DNA from: Kitasatospora sp. MAA19 | Lineage (GTDB): Bacteria; Actinomycetota; Actinomycetes; Streptomycetales; Streptomycetaceae | Assembly (NCBI RefSeq): GCF_029894125.1 | Contig: NZ_JARXYZ010000006.1 | Span: 1-64,000, forward strand | Direction of reading: 5' to 3' | DNA: 64,000 bases | In this document: positions 16,418-23,928 of the stretch, in pieces | Layout of the letters: each line of letters opens with the position of its first letter | Numbering within the stretch: the first letter of the stretch is position 1 | Translations under genes and position numbers: made by a program | The notes under the pieces: model-generated | What the model was told of the DNA's origin: nothing | Database searches by the model: none | The model's input: the letters and a program-made list of their open reading frames with translations, nothing else

Positions 16418-16564
16418 TCGTCGCGAGGGAGATGATTCCTCGTCAGGCGTCAGCGGTGCTACCAGAGCACGCCCTACTTTCAGTAGGGAGAGTCCGTGCA
16501 ACCCGGGCCTGGCGCTCCACTGTCGGGCGAGGCCCGGCACCCGTTCGGGTGCCGGGCCTCGCCC
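16418..16564 (+). ncRNA. Candidate small RNA with own promoter and terminator
   Basis: A promoter-like pair (TTCGAT at ~16383, 18-bp spacer, TAGTAT at ~16407) predicts transcription from about 16418. The ~150-nt transcript would contain a small stem (CCTACTTTCAGTAGG, near 16475-16490) and end in the perfect 18-bp hairpin at 16525-16564. No convincing small ORF is visible. No known RNA family recognised. Confidence 0.35.
16525..16564 (+). terminator. Perfect 18-bp hairpin terminator
   Basis: Left arm GGGCGAGGCCCGGCACCC, loop GTTC, exact complementary right arm. No U-tract. It closes the candidate small-RNA transcript. Confidence 0.85.
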
Positions 16565-16643
16565 GCGTTTGCGGGCCGTGCGCGGTTGGCGGGGCGTCAC
16601 GGCCAGACTCGGTAGCGGCCAGGCGGTTGCAGCCGCCCGGCCC

Positions 16644-16940
16644 TCAGGTCTCCAGGAATCGCCGGTGCCGGTACCCGTGGGCACCGAACGGGGCTGTCCG
16701 GACAAGGTGGGAACCGAGGAGGACGGCCCGGCGGTCGAACTCGGCGCCCAACCTGGTGACGAGCTTGCCGAGGTCTGCCCGGGCACCGCGGGGAAGCCAC
16801 GGCGGCACGCCCTTCCCGGCGGTCTCGCGCCAACAGGTGGCTCCGCCCGGCCGGGGCCTCGGGGACGGGTCCCGACGGCCGGACAGAACAACCGGAGGAC
16901 AGTCCGGCAGGGCGTCAGTCAGTGGCAGAGCCACGACCAC
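16644..16940 (-). pseudogene. Possible decayed gene fragment
   Basis: The minus strand shows G/C-ending codons for the C-terminal part only: ADLGKLVTRLGAEFDRRAVL then LLGSHLVRTAPFGAHGYRHR. The upstream part is Arg/Pro-rich and unconvincing, and no ribosome binding site is seen. Perhaps the 3' end of a lost gene. The rest of 16565-17341 holds no supported gene. Confidence 0.3.
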
Positions 16941-17341
16941 CGGGGACCGGTCAGGAGTATCAGTGTCAGTGGCCCGCGCTACGCTCCCCGGACCCTGAGG
17001 AAACCCGGAAGGCCGCCCCCTGGAATTCGCCTACAGGAGGCGGTCTCCGGCCTTGGCGGGCCGCAGCCGGCGAAGCCCGGGAACGCGCGCCACAGTGGCG
17101 GGGCCGGCGAACGAGCACTGCGGCAGCACGTGGCCCCTCGGCGCACGGGCCCGGCCCACCGAACCGGTGTCGAGGGGACGCCCGCCCGGCGCTTGCGCCC
17201 GGGCCGGTTCACCACGAGACGTGTGAGCCTCCGGTCCGTCCGGACGTCAACCCGCGGCTGTGTCAGGAGACTTACCGGGACGGCTGCTCGATCGAAAAAT
17301 CGGGTGTCGCCGTTCCGTTCGAGGCTGGTAGCGTCCACGGC

Positions 17342-18073
17342 GTGGCAAAGCTGAACCAGATCATCGCCGTTGAGAAGGGCGTCAAGTCCAAGTCCTTCCA
17401 GGAGCTGACGCAGGCCCACCAGGACCTGCAGAAGCCCGCGCTGCTGGCCGGGATCTCCCGCACCTACCAGCCCAAGGACGAGGAGGGCGAGCAACTGCCG
17501 CCGGAGTCGACCCGTGTGCAGCTGAAGGCCGAGGACATCCTGCGGTCCACCGCGAGCACCCTCACCCGGCTCTTCGACGTCACGGCCACCAAGGACTGGG
17601 CCAACATCGGTGCCCGCGCCGACGTGGTGGTGGACGGCCAGGTGCTCCTCGCCCAGGTGCCGGTGCCGTACCTGCTGTTCCTGGAGAAGCAGCTCACCGA
17701 CCTGTTCACCTTCATGAAGAAGCTCCCGGTGCTGGACGCCTCCGAGTCATGGAACCTCGACCCGTCCACCGACTCCTGGAAGACCGAGCCGGTGCGCACC
17801 ATCCGGACCAAGAAGGTGCCGCGCAACCACGTCAAGGCCGAGGCCACCGAGAAGCACCCGGCCCAGGTCGAGGTCTACTACGAGGACATCGCGGTCGGCT
17901 ACTGGACTACGGTCAAGTTCTCCGGCGCGCTGCCGGCCCGCCGGGTGAACGAGCTCGCCGAGCGGGTGGAGAAGCTCCAGCAGGCGGTCAAGTTCGCCCG
18001 TGAGGAGGCCAACGCCGTCGAGGTCACCGACCAGCGGGTGGGCGACGCCGTCTTCGGCTACCTGTTCCGGTAG
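17342..18073 (+). CDS. Conserved protein of unknown function, next to tRNA-like genes (243 aa)
   Basis: GTG 17342 follows a TAGCGT -10-like hexamer by eight bases, so translation is probably leaderless. The soluble protein begins AKLNQIIAVEKGVKSKSFQE and has a long helical N-terminus. The centre (VVVDGQVLLAQVPVPYLLFL, then EKQLTDLFTFMKKLPVLDAS) is well ordered. A Lys-rich stretch (TIRTKKVPRNHVKAEATEKH) precedes AQVEVYYEDIAVGYWTTVKF, and the C-terminus is a coiled coil (RVNELAERVEKLQQAVKFAR). Similar proteins are, as I recall, found in streptomycetes and actinophages, often near tRNA genes. The basic segment would suit RNA binding, but that is inference. Two permuted tRNA-like genes follow within 125 bp. 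Confidence 0.8.
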   Translation: MAKLNQIIAVEKGVKSKSFQELTQAHQDLQKPALLAGISRTYQPKDEEGEQLPPESTRVQLKAEDILRSTASTLTRLFDVTATKDWANIGARADVVVDGQVLLAQVPVPYLLFLEKQLTDLFTFMKKLPVLDASESWNLDPSTDSWKTEPVRTIRTKKVPRNHVKAEATEKHPAQVEVYYEDIAVGYWTTVKFSGALPARRVNELAERVEKLQQAVKFAREEANAVEVTDQRVGDAVFGYLFR

Positions 18074-18085
18074 CCTCTTCGATCG

Positions 18086-18107
18086 CCCGCCCGGGGAGCC
18101 GGGCGGG
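18086..18107 (+). terminator. Hairpin after the conserved gene
   Basis: Nine-bp stem CCCGCCCGG / CCGGGCGGG with loop GGAG, 13 bp after the stop codon. Separates the protein gene from the downstream RNA genes or attenuates read-through. Confidence 0.6.
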
Positions 18108-18195
18108 TGCACCGAGCGCGCAAGGACCCCGTCCCGGGAGACCGGGCGGGGGCGCTGCGCGGTGCGAAAAGCTGACACTGATGTTGAAGCTGACC

Positions 18196-18279
18196 AGGGG
18201 TCACCGTGGAGGTTCGAGTCCTCCCCCCGGCACCACCGGCCGGGGTAGCCCAAGCCAGGCAGAGGCGGGCCCCGTGAAT
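18196..18279 (+). tRNA. Circularly permuted tRNA-like gene 1
   Basis: The 3' half comes first: A38 at 18196, anticodon-stem 3' strand GGGGT (18197-18201), variable CACCGT (18202-18207), T stem GGAGG / CCTCC around TTCGAGT (18208-18224), acceptor 3' strand CCCCGGC (18225-18231), discriminator A and encoded CCA (18233-18235). After a 3-nt linker (CCG) comes the 5' half: acceptor GCCGGGG (18239-18245), T8-A9, a D arm with 3-bp stem GCC/GGC and GG in the loop (18248-18266), and anticodon-stem 5' strand GCCCC (18269-18273). Acceptor pairing is 7/7 and anticodon-stem pairing 5/5 with one G-U. With T33 at 18275 the anticodon would be GAA. The exact junction in the anticodon loop is not resolved. Confidence 0.6.
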
Positions 18280-18345
18280 CTCAGACTCTCGCTCCAGTCT
18301 CAGCATTCGCCGCCGAACACCGGATCGACCGGGTGCGGACGAATG

Positions 18346-18422
18346 TCGACGAATGCAGGTTCGAGTCCTGTCTGTGCCGCTCCGTGGCACGGTAGTTCAA
18401 AGGCAGAACGCGTCGATTTCAA
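18346..18422 (+). tRNA. Circularly permuted tRNA-like gene 2
   Basis: Same permuted order. Anticodon-stem 3' strand CGACG (18347-18351), short variable AAT, T stem GCAGG / CCTGT around TTCGAGT (18355-18371), acceptor 3' strand CTGTGCC (18372-18378), discriminator G, six-base linker without an encoded CCA, acceptor 5' strand GGCACGG (18386-18392), T8-A9, D stem GTTC / GAAC with loop AAAGGCA (18395-18409), G26, anticodon-stem 5' strand CGTCG (18411-18415), then ATTTCAA. Acceptor 7/7 (one wobble), D stem 4/4, anticodon stem 5/5, extendable by A32-T38. Standard numbering gives anticodon UUC; a one-base shift would give UCA. The flanks 18333-18339 and 18428-18435 can also pair (GTGCGGA with TCCGC-C-AC). 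Confidence 0.6.
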
Positions 18423-18475
18423 TCTGATCCGCCACCCTTAAACGTGCCGGTGTGCGCAATTGGGCGGCAAACAGG

Positions 18476-18504
18476 GGCCCGGGAGCAGGCTACGCTCCCG
18501 GGTC
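18476..18504 (+). terminator. Hairpin terminator after the tRNA-like genes
   Basis: CCCGGGAGC / GCTCCCGGG with a 7-base loop, extended by two outer pairs, ~50 bp after the second tRNA-like gene. Marks the probable end of the RNA transcript. Confidence 0.75.
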
Positions 18505-18616
18505 CTCTCGCGTTTTCCGTGGCCGTCGGCGGGTGGCGGTCACCACCGGCGCGCTGAGCGGGCCTTCGACCGGGCCGGCGCCGAGGGCCCGGGCGCACCG
18601 GCCGGGCCGGTGACGG

Positions 18617-19072
18617 TCAGTCGCGGCCGGCGGCGAAGGGGCCGTCGTCGAGGAAGCGGCGCAGGAGGCGGGCGAAGGCCTGGGCGTCGGCCTGCGGCCA
18701 GGTGGCGAGCGCGTCCTCGATGCCGGCGGCGAGCCGCTGCCGGGTGGCCGCGATGACGGCGCGGCCCTCGTCGGTGAGGGCGAGCAGGGTGGCGCGGCCG
18801 TCGGCCGGGTCGGGCCGGCGCTGGAGCAGGCCGGCCCGCTCCAGGCGGTCGGCGCGGCGGGTGACGGTGGTGCGGTCCAGTCCGATCTCGCGGCCGAGGT
18901 CGGCGGCGCTGGACGGGCCGGTGCGGGCCAGGCCGCTGAGGACCGGGTAGGTGAGGTCGTCGACGGCCTCCCCCAGTCCCTCGGTCAGGTGGGTGTAGAG
19001 CCGGGCGCGGGTGCTGCGCCGTAGGAGCAGCCCGAGGGCCTCGGCGATGTCTTGTCCTGTCGAGTTCTTCAC
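18617..19072 (-). CDS. MarR family regulator (151 aa)
   Basis: A GTG start at 19072, with GGAGG immediately upstream (short spacing, so the start is slightly uncertain). A winged helix-turn-helix spans ~35-105: LTYPVLSGLARTGPSSAADL, GLDRTTVTRRADRLERAGLL (recognition helix), then the wing RRPDPADGRATLLALT. Flanking helices form the dimer interface. Divergent from the SnoaL-like gene, with two dyads in the shared 118-bp interval, so it probably represses both genes. Confidence 0.92.
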   Translation of the reverse strand: MKNSTGQDIAEALGLLLRRSTRARLYTHLTEGLGEAVDDLTYPVLSGLARTGPSSAADLGREIGLDRTTVTRRADRLERAGLLQRRPDPADGRATLLALTDEGRAVIAATRQRLAAGIEDALATWPQADAQAFARLLRRFLDDGPFAAGRD

Positions 19073-19083
19073 CCCTCCAGATT

Positions 19084-19102
19084 AGCGTGCGCCGCACACG
19101 CT
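19084..19102. promoter_or_regulatory. Candidate MarR operator A
   Basis: Inverted repeat AGCGTG - 7 bp - CACGCT, 12 bp upstream of the marR start. Confidence 0.6.
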
Positions 19103-19120
19103 TTTCCGGTACAGTCACAA

Positions 19121-19137
19121 GCGTGCTTAAGGCACGC
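19121..19137. promoter_or_regulatory. Candidate MarR operator B
   Basis: Perfect dyad GCGTGC TTAAG GCACGC placed at the expected transcription start of the SnoaL-like gene, just after a TACAGT -10-like hexamer (19110-19115). It shares the GCGTG half-site with operator A. Confidence 0.65.
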
Positions 19138-19190
19138 ATCCCCGATCGATCCACGGCGGGCCGCCCCCGCACGCACCCGAAGGAATCCCC

Positions 19191-19583
19191 ATGAACCGCA
19201 CCGACGTCCGCGCCGCCCTCACCGACCTCCTCCTCACCCCGGGCCTCGACCTGGACGAGGCCGCCGACCGGCACTTCGCCCCCGACTACCGCCAGCGCAC
19301 CGACGGCGAGTGGGCCGACCGCACCGGATTCCTCACCCACATCGCCCACCTGCGCACGGTCGTCGCCGACGGCTCCGTCGAGGTCCACGACGAGCTCGCG
19401 GCCGGCGACCGCTACGCCGACCGCCACACCATGACCGTCGTCAAGACCGACGGGTCCACCGTCCGCATGGAGGTCTACCTCTTCGCCGAGTTCGCCCCCG
19501 ACGGCCGCTTCCGCCGCATCGAGGAGACCACCCTCCTGCTCGAAGGCGCCGACGGCGACCGGAACCTCGGCAGCGCCCGCTGA
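19191..19583 (+). CDS. SnoaL-like / NTF2-fold protein (130 aa)
   Basis: ATG 19191 with GAAGGA upstream. A compact NTF2-like domain: RAALTDLLLTPGLDLDEAAD, FAPDYRQRTDGEW, HIAHLRTVVADGSVEVHDEL and beta strands ending GRFRRIEETTLLLEG. Probably a small-molecule-binding or isomerase-type enzyme. It is controlled by the divergent MarR gene and is the only obvious target. Confidence 0.85.
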   Translation: MNRTDVRAALTDLLLTPGLDLDEAADRHFAPDYRQRTDGEWADRTGFLTHIAHLRTVVADGSVEVHDELAAGDRYADRHTMTVVKTDGSTVRMEVYLFAEFAPDGRFRRIEETTLLLEGADGDRNLGSAR

Positions 19584-19632
19584 ACCCCGCCTCCCGCCCC
19601 TCCTCCCGCCCCCGACCCCTCAGGAGGCCGCC

Positions 19633-19823
19633 GTGAAACAGTTGCCGTTCCCCGACCGGCTCGACGACACCCCGGCATCGACGCCCTGAGCAGCCGGCCG
19701 CGCAAGACCAACGGGAGCGTCGTCTCCGCCCACCGCAGATTCGCCACGGGCAGAGACGACGGCTCGACGGCGGGAGGGAAGCTGCCGCTGGACCTGCCGC
19801 TCGACGGCACACCGCAGCCCTAG
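19633..19823 (+). pseudogene. Frameshifted small gene remnant
   Basis: GTG 19633 behind AGGAGG reads MKQLPFPDRLDD, then hits a stop at ~19689. The adjacent frame continues sensibly (PGIDALSSRPRKTNG, later GGKLPLDLPLDGTPQP and a stop at 19823). A one-base slip near 19670 would join them into one ~63-residue product. The conserved dyad at 19718-19761 lies inside it. Weakly supported. Confidence 0.3.
19718..19761. promoter_or_regulatory. Conserved dyad, copy 1 (shared with the clpP promoter region)
   Basis: 14-bp arms (left CGTCGTCTCCGCCC, right GGGCAGAGACGACG, one wobble) flank ACCGCAGATTCGCCAC. The core from GCCCACCGCAGATTCG through CCACGGGCAGAG is identical to the copy at 28839-28870 upstream of clpP, including the interior, so it is more than a hairpin. 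It contains CTCCGCC-CAC-CGCAGAT, close to the TTCTGCC-N3-GGCAGAA motif I recall for PopR. Confidence 0.55.
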
Positions 19824-19898
19824 CGTGAGGTACGGCGCCGCGAGAGATCGTTATGCACCGTCAACTTCCCACTGCTCGAAAGGACTTCACGCCAACCC

Positions 19899-20456
19899 AT
19901 GTCCAGACTCCGCTCCCGGGTCGCCGCCCTGGCCGCCCTCACCACGATCGGGCTCGGCGCCGTCGCCACCGGCATCGCCGACGCCGCACCGGCTGTTCCG
20001 GCCGCCGCTCCCGCCGTGGCCGCCGCGCTGACCGAGCCCACCCACATCCCGATGAACAGCCTGCTGAACCGCAACCAGGCCTGGTACTCGCCGAACGGCC
20101 ACATCATGCTGGCCATGCAGGGCGACGGCAACGTCGTCCTGTACCGCGACACCACCCCGATCTGGGTCGCCAAGGGCGCCATCCCCAACGGCAACATCCT
20201 GGTCATGCAGGGCGACGGCAACCTCGTCGTGTACGCCGCCGACAACACCCCGCTGTGGGCCAGCAACACCGGCGGCCACCCCGGCGCCGAGCTGGCCGTC
20301 TACAACGAGGGCGCCATCGCGGTCCAGCTGAACGGCAAAGTCCTGTGGACCACCGCCCAGTCGGCGCCGTCCCTGCCCCCGTGCCCGCCGTGGGGCCCGC
20401 CCTACCCGGGCCAGATCACCTGGCCGTGGTGCCCGACCTGGCCCTTCCCGAGCTGA
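19899..20456 (+). CDS. Secreted B-lectin (monocot mannose-binding lectin fold) protein (185 aa)
   Basis: A Sec signal peptide (MSRLRSRVAALAAL..., cleavage near ADA-A) precedes one bulb-lectin domain. The QxDxNxVxY-type sugar sites are visible as MQGDGNVVLY and MQGDGNLVVY; the third position is degenerate (AVYNEGAIAVQL). The C-terminus is an unusual Trp/Pro/Cys tail (CPPWGPPYPGQITWPWCPTW). Such lectins bind mannose and occur as LlpA-like bacteriocins or wall-associated adhesins. With a single domain and odd tail, function is open. Monocistronic. Confidence 0.9.
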   Translation: MSRLRSRVAALAALTTIGLGAVATGIADAAPAVPAAAPAVAAALTEPTHIPMNSLLNRNQAWYSPNGHIMLAMQGDGNVVLYRDTTPIWVAKGAIPNGNILVMQGDGNLVVYAADNTPLWASNTGGHPGAELAVYNEGAIAVQLNGKVLWTTAQSAPSLPPCPPWGPPYPGQITWPWCPTWPFPS

Positions 20457-20786
20457 CCCCGCCCGGACGGCCGCACGCCGGCCCGTACCCCCGCTGCCCG
20501 AGGGGCCGCAGGAGTACGGGCCGGGCCCCGGCCCGCCCTGGACCGGGCGCGGCACCGCTCGCCGCGTCCGGCCCACGTCCGGCAACCGCGCCAGCCAACC
20601 GCCACCGGCCACACCCGTGACTTCGGTGGGCTCTGGTCGCCGGGTTGGCCGTGCCAAGGTCCGCACGGCGGGCCGGGGCCCGGCTCCGGCCAGCCAGGCC
20701 CCGGCCGGAGCCGCACTCGGCGCGATCGTGCCTGACGTGAGAGCGGCCGGGATCGGTGTGAAACTGGGCACGGAAGGGGTGATCCC

Positions 20787-21995
20787 GTGTCGGAGCCACC
20801 GCACGCGTCCACCGGTCCCGACGCCTCCGTCAACGAGAATCGGCTGGAAGCGCTGATCATCGAGGCACAGACGGCCCTGCCGGTCGAACTGTCCGATCTG
20901 GCGAACCGGTGTGCCTCGGCCCTCGACCTGGACACCGCGCTGATCTACCTCGTCGACCTGCAACAACGGCTCCTCATCCCCCTCAACGAGGCCTTGGAGC
21001 CGCTGTCGGTGGACCGCTCGTCGGCCGGCTTGGCGTACCGCACGGTCTCCCCGCGAGTGAACGACGCCGGCGACAGCGTGATCGTCTGGATGCCTCTGGT
21101 CGACGGTGCGGAGCGGCTGGGCGTGCTGGCGGTGCGGACCGCCTCGCTCGACGGGGTGCGGATGCGCCGCAGCCGGATGCTGGCCCACCTCTTCGCCATG
21201 CTGATCACCTCCAAACGCGGCTACAGCGACTGGCTCGCGGCCCGCACCCGCACCGCGACCATGCGGTTACCCACCGAGATGCTCCGGGCCTTCCTGCCAC
21301 CCCACACCATCGGCAGCAGGAGGTGCGTCTCGACCGCGGTCCTGGAACCGGCGTACGACGCCGCCGGCGACGCCTTCGACCACTCGGTGGTCAAGAACGT
21401 GCTGCACACCATGATCCTCGACTCCATGGGCCACGATCTGTCCTCCGGCCTGACCACGTCGGTCGCCATGGCGGCGGCGCGCAACGCCCGCCGCGGCGGT
21501 GGCGAGCTGGCCGACGTCGTCGGCTCCGTCGACCAGGCGCTCGCCCGGTGGCTGCCCGACCATTTCTGCACCGGCGTGCTGTGCCGGCTCGACGCGAACA
21601 CCGGGGTGCTGCACTGGGTCAACTGCGGCCACCCTCCACCGCTGCTGATCCGTGCCAAGCGGGTGCTCGACGGGGCGCTGAACAGCCCCCCGCAGCCGCC
21701 GATCGGCCTGGCCGGCCACCTCGCCCCGGCAGCCCGGCAGGTCCACGAGACGACACTGGAACCGGGCGACTGCGTCCTGCTCTACACCGACGGTGTCGTG
21801 GAAGCGCGCGACGCGGACGGTGCGGAGTTCGGCCTCGACCGGTTCACCGACTTCATCATCCGCTCCTCCGCCGCCGGCCAGCGCCCGGCCGAGGTGCTGC
21901 GGCTGCTCATCCACGCCATCCTCGACCACCAGCGCAACCAGCTGCGGGACGACGCGACCATCCTGCTCTTCGAATGGCGCCCGCAGCACCAGTGA
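20787..21995 (+). CDS. SpoIIE/RsbU-type PP2C protein serine phosphatase with GAF-like sensor (402 aa)
   Basis: GTG 20787 after GGAAGGGG. Residues ~20-145 resemble a GAF sensor (ANRCASALDLDTALIYLVDL). The C-terminal PP2C-like domain has DAAGDAFDHS, the core MILDSMGHDLSSG (metal-binding Asp), WVNCGHPPPLLI, LEPGDCVLLYTDGVVEARD and the final RDDATILLFEW. Streptomycetes have dozens of these phosphatases, which dephosphorylate anti-anti-sigma factors and so release sigma factors. No anti-sigma kinase lies next to it. Its GAF ligand is unknown. Confidence 0.92.
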   Translation: MSEPPHASTGPDASVNENRLEALIIEAQTALPVELSDLANRCASALDLDTALIYLVDLQQRLLIPLNEALEPLSVDRSSAGLAYRTVSPRVNDAGDSVIVWMPLVDGAERLGVLAVRTASLDGVRMRRSRMLAHLFAMLITSKRGYSDWLAARTRTATMRLPTEMLRAFLPPHTIGSRRCVSTAVLEPAYDAAGDAFDHSVVKNVLHTMILDSMGHDLSSGLTTSVAMAAARNARRGGGELADVVGSVDQALARWLPDHFCTGVLCRLDANTGVLHWVNCGHPPPLLIRAKRVLDGALNSPPQPPIGLAGHLAPAARQVHETTLEPGDCVLLYTDGVVEARDADGAEFGLDRFTDFIIRSSAAGQRPAEVLRLLIHAILDHQRNQLRDDATILLFEWRPQHQ

Positions 21996-22118
21996 CGCGG
22001 GATGGCGCGAGGTGCGGGCGCCGGGTCCGCCCCCGCCCGGCCGCCCCTGGTGCCGGGTGGGGGCACCAGGGGTGGCCGGGCGGGTGCGGGTGTCGAGGTG
22101 GTCACCCCCGGCGGGGCG

Positions 22119-22628
22119 TCACTGCCAGACGCGGTAGACGGCGTCGCGCGCCTGGCCGAGGTACTGCTGGTAGGTGCCCAGGTGCCAGGCCGCCCAGGAG
22201 GCCCAGCCGCGGCCGGTGCCGTCGTTGTCGATCTTGAAGGCCTTGCGCGCCGACCAGCCCATGTCCTGCCAGTTCTCGGCGGTGACGACCTCGGCGTCGT
22301 GGTAGTGGACCTCGGGGTACCAGCGCTCGTTGATCTGCCAGGCACCGAGGTCCTTGGTACCCGGGTCGGGGTCGGTGGGGAGGTTGGTGTGGACGGCCAG
22401 GCGGTTGCAGCCGGACTCGGCCATGGCGATCGCCACGGCGTAGATCGCGTCGTCGTTGCGGCCCTCGCCGGACTTGTCCTTCGCGAAGCCCGCCAGCTGG
22501 GCTTCGCGGGCGCAGGCGTCGATGCCGCTCTGGTCCCCGGCGGCGTTGGCGGTGAAGGTGGTCGAGGTGAGGCTGAGGGCCAGAACGGCGACTGAACCGG
22601 TCAGCAAGGCGCGGGTCTTGCGCAGCAC
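22119..22628 (-). CDS. Secreted lysozyme-like / transglycosylase-fold protein (169 aa)
   Basis: GTG 22628 with GGGAG upstream. The signal peptide ends near ANA-A. The mature domain has a catalytic-type Glu in VAIAMAESGCNRLA, a conserved GAWQINERWYPEV block, and a C-terminal aromatic segment (WASWAAWHLGTYQQYLGQAR). It has the streptomycete SLT/lysozyme-like layout but is larger than the homologue at 6 kb and has two cysteines (DACAREAQ and SGCN). Probably acts on peptidoglycan outside the cell. The promoter region carries the GTTGATCG element (22694-22711). Confidence 0.85.
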   Translation of the reverse strand: MLRKTRALLTGSVAVLALSLTSTTFTANAAGDQSGIDACAREAQLAGFAKDKSGEGRNDDAIYAVAIAMAESGCNRLAVHTNLPTDPDPGTKDLGAWQINERWYPEVHYHDAEVVTAENWQDMGWSARKAFKIDNDGTGRGWASWAAWHLGTYQQYLGQARDAVYRVWQ

Positions 22629-22693
22629 GAGAGTTCTCCCTTCGATGACGGCCCGGGTCGGGCCGGGTACGGGGAAGGACGCTAGGCAGTGCG

Positions 22694-22711
22694 GGTAGAC
22701 AGGCGATCAAC
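22694..22711 (-). promoter_or_regulatory. GTTGATCG element, copy 1
   Basis: Minus strand GTTGATCGCCTGTCTACC, ~66 bp upstream of the lysozyme-like gene. It matches the plus-strand copy at 22910-22927 in 16 of 18 positions. Confidence 0.5.
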
Positions 22712-22909
22712 GACCTTCTCGGCCGGCGCCGGGTGCGACAGGGCGGCACGGGCGCGGCCGGCGGGGGCCGAGGACCCGTATCTTCCCCGGCACGGGGACG
22801 GACTGCGGCTACCCGCGGCCTGTCCCGTGGTCAGCACGAACGCCGACGGCAATCGCCCCGGTGGGCACTGCCTCACGAGCCGCTTCCAACGGCGTTCTGG
22901 GTATCGGTT

Positions 22910-22935
22910 GTTGATCGGTTGTCTACCGACAACCG
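22910..22935 (+). promoter_or_regulatory. GTTGATCG element, copy 2, overlapping an 8-bp dyad
   Basis: GTTGATCGGTTGTCTACC at 22910-22927 overlaps the perfect inverted repeat CGGTTGTC-TACC-GACAACCG at 22916-22935. It lies in the gene-free interval between the lysozyme-like gene and the YrdC-type gene and points toward the latter. The rest of 22629-23056 shows nothing else. Confidence 0.5.
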
Positions 22936-23056
22936 GCCTACGGAGAGTCCGTGTTCCGTTCGTCGTCTCCGAACGGGGTGGCCCGCAGTGTTCGCGAGTA
23001 CACGCCCGGAGCGCGCCGGGCCCGGGTCGGCCGGGTGGATCCCGTAGGGTCGGCCA

Positions 23057-23677
23057 ATGGCGAAGTACTTCGATGTGCACCCGCAGACCCCCCAGGCCCG
23101 CACCATCGGCACCGTGGCCGACAGCCTCCGCTCCGGCGCCCTCATCGCGTACCCGACCGACTCCTGTTTCGCCCTGGGCTGCCGCATGGGCAACCACGAG
23201 GGCCTCGAACGGATCCGGTCGATCCGGCGTCTCGACGACCGCCACCACTTCACCCTGATGTGCGCGGACTTCGCCCAGCTGGGGCAGTTCGTCCACATCG
23301 ACAACGCCGTCTTCCGCGCCGTCAAGGCGGCCACCCCGGGCAGCTACACCTTCATCCTCCCCGCCACCAAGGAGGTCCCGCGCCGTCTGATGCACCCGAA
23401 GAAGAAGACGGTGGGCGTCAGGATCCCCGACCACGTCGTCACGCAGGCCCTGCTCGCCGAACTCGGCGAGCCCCTCGTCTCCAGCACCCTGCTGCTGCCC
23501 GGCGAGGACGAGCCGATGACCCAGGGGTGGGAGATCAAGGAGCGCCTCGACCACGTGCTGGACGCCGTGGTGGATTCCGGCGACTGCGGTACGGACCCGA
23601 CGACGGTCGTCGACTTCTCCGGCGGCGCGGCGGAGATCGTCCGACGCGGGGCCGGCGACCCCACCCGCTTCGAGTGA
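23057..23677 (+). CDS. Sua5/YciO/YrdC-type protein, YciO-like (206 aa)
   Basis: ATG 23057 lies seven bases after a TAGGGT -10-like hexamer, so probably leaderless. The YrdC fold is clear: SLRSGALIAYPTDSCFALGC (nucleotide-binding region), DRHHFTLMCADFAQLGQFVH, and the basic RRLMHPKKKTVGVRIPDHVV. The family makes threonylcarbamoyl-AMP for tRNA t6A37 (Sua5/YrdC). The YciO branch, to which the short C-terminus and HPKKKTVG motif point, has weaker or different activity. No tRNA-modification partner is adjacent. Confidence 0.88.
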   Translation: MAKYFDVHPQTPQARTIGTVADSLRSGALIAYPTDSCFALGCRMGNHEGLERIRSIRRLDDRHHFTLMCADFAQLGQFVHIDNAVFRAVKAATPGSYTFILPATKEVPRRLMHPKKKTVGVRIPDHVVTQALLAELGEPLVSSTLLLPGEDEPMTQGWEIKERLDHVLDAVVDSGDCGTDPTTVVDFSGGAAEIVRRGAGDPTRFE

Positions 23678-23928
23678 CGACACGGTCCGGCTGACGAGGC
23701 TGTGACGAGGGCGGGTGGGGGCGGCCTCCGGCCCTGGCCGACTCGGGCGGGCACCCGGGCACGCGGGCACGGCCGACCGGGAGGGCCGACCGGGAGGGCG
23801 GACCGGGGCAGTGGCGCGGATCACAGCCGGGTCGGCGCGGCCGGCGAAATGCGAAGGCCGTCAAGGTGGTTGGCACGGGCGACCACTTCCGTTCCGGCGC
23901 ACACCACCGGTACCCGCGAGGAATCCCC

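Noticed and set aside
18190..18430. Reading the tRNA-like sequences as two ordinary tandem tRNA genes
   Set aside because: Each acceptor 3' strand pairs with the acceptor 5' strand downstream of it, not upstream, and no matching 5' halves precede the T arms.
18190..18430. Canonical archaeal bulge-helix-bulge splice sites around the permuted genes
   Set aside because: Flanking helices can be drawn, but they do not meet the 3-4-3 bulge-helix-bulge geometry at either unit, and bacteria lack the splicing endonuclease.
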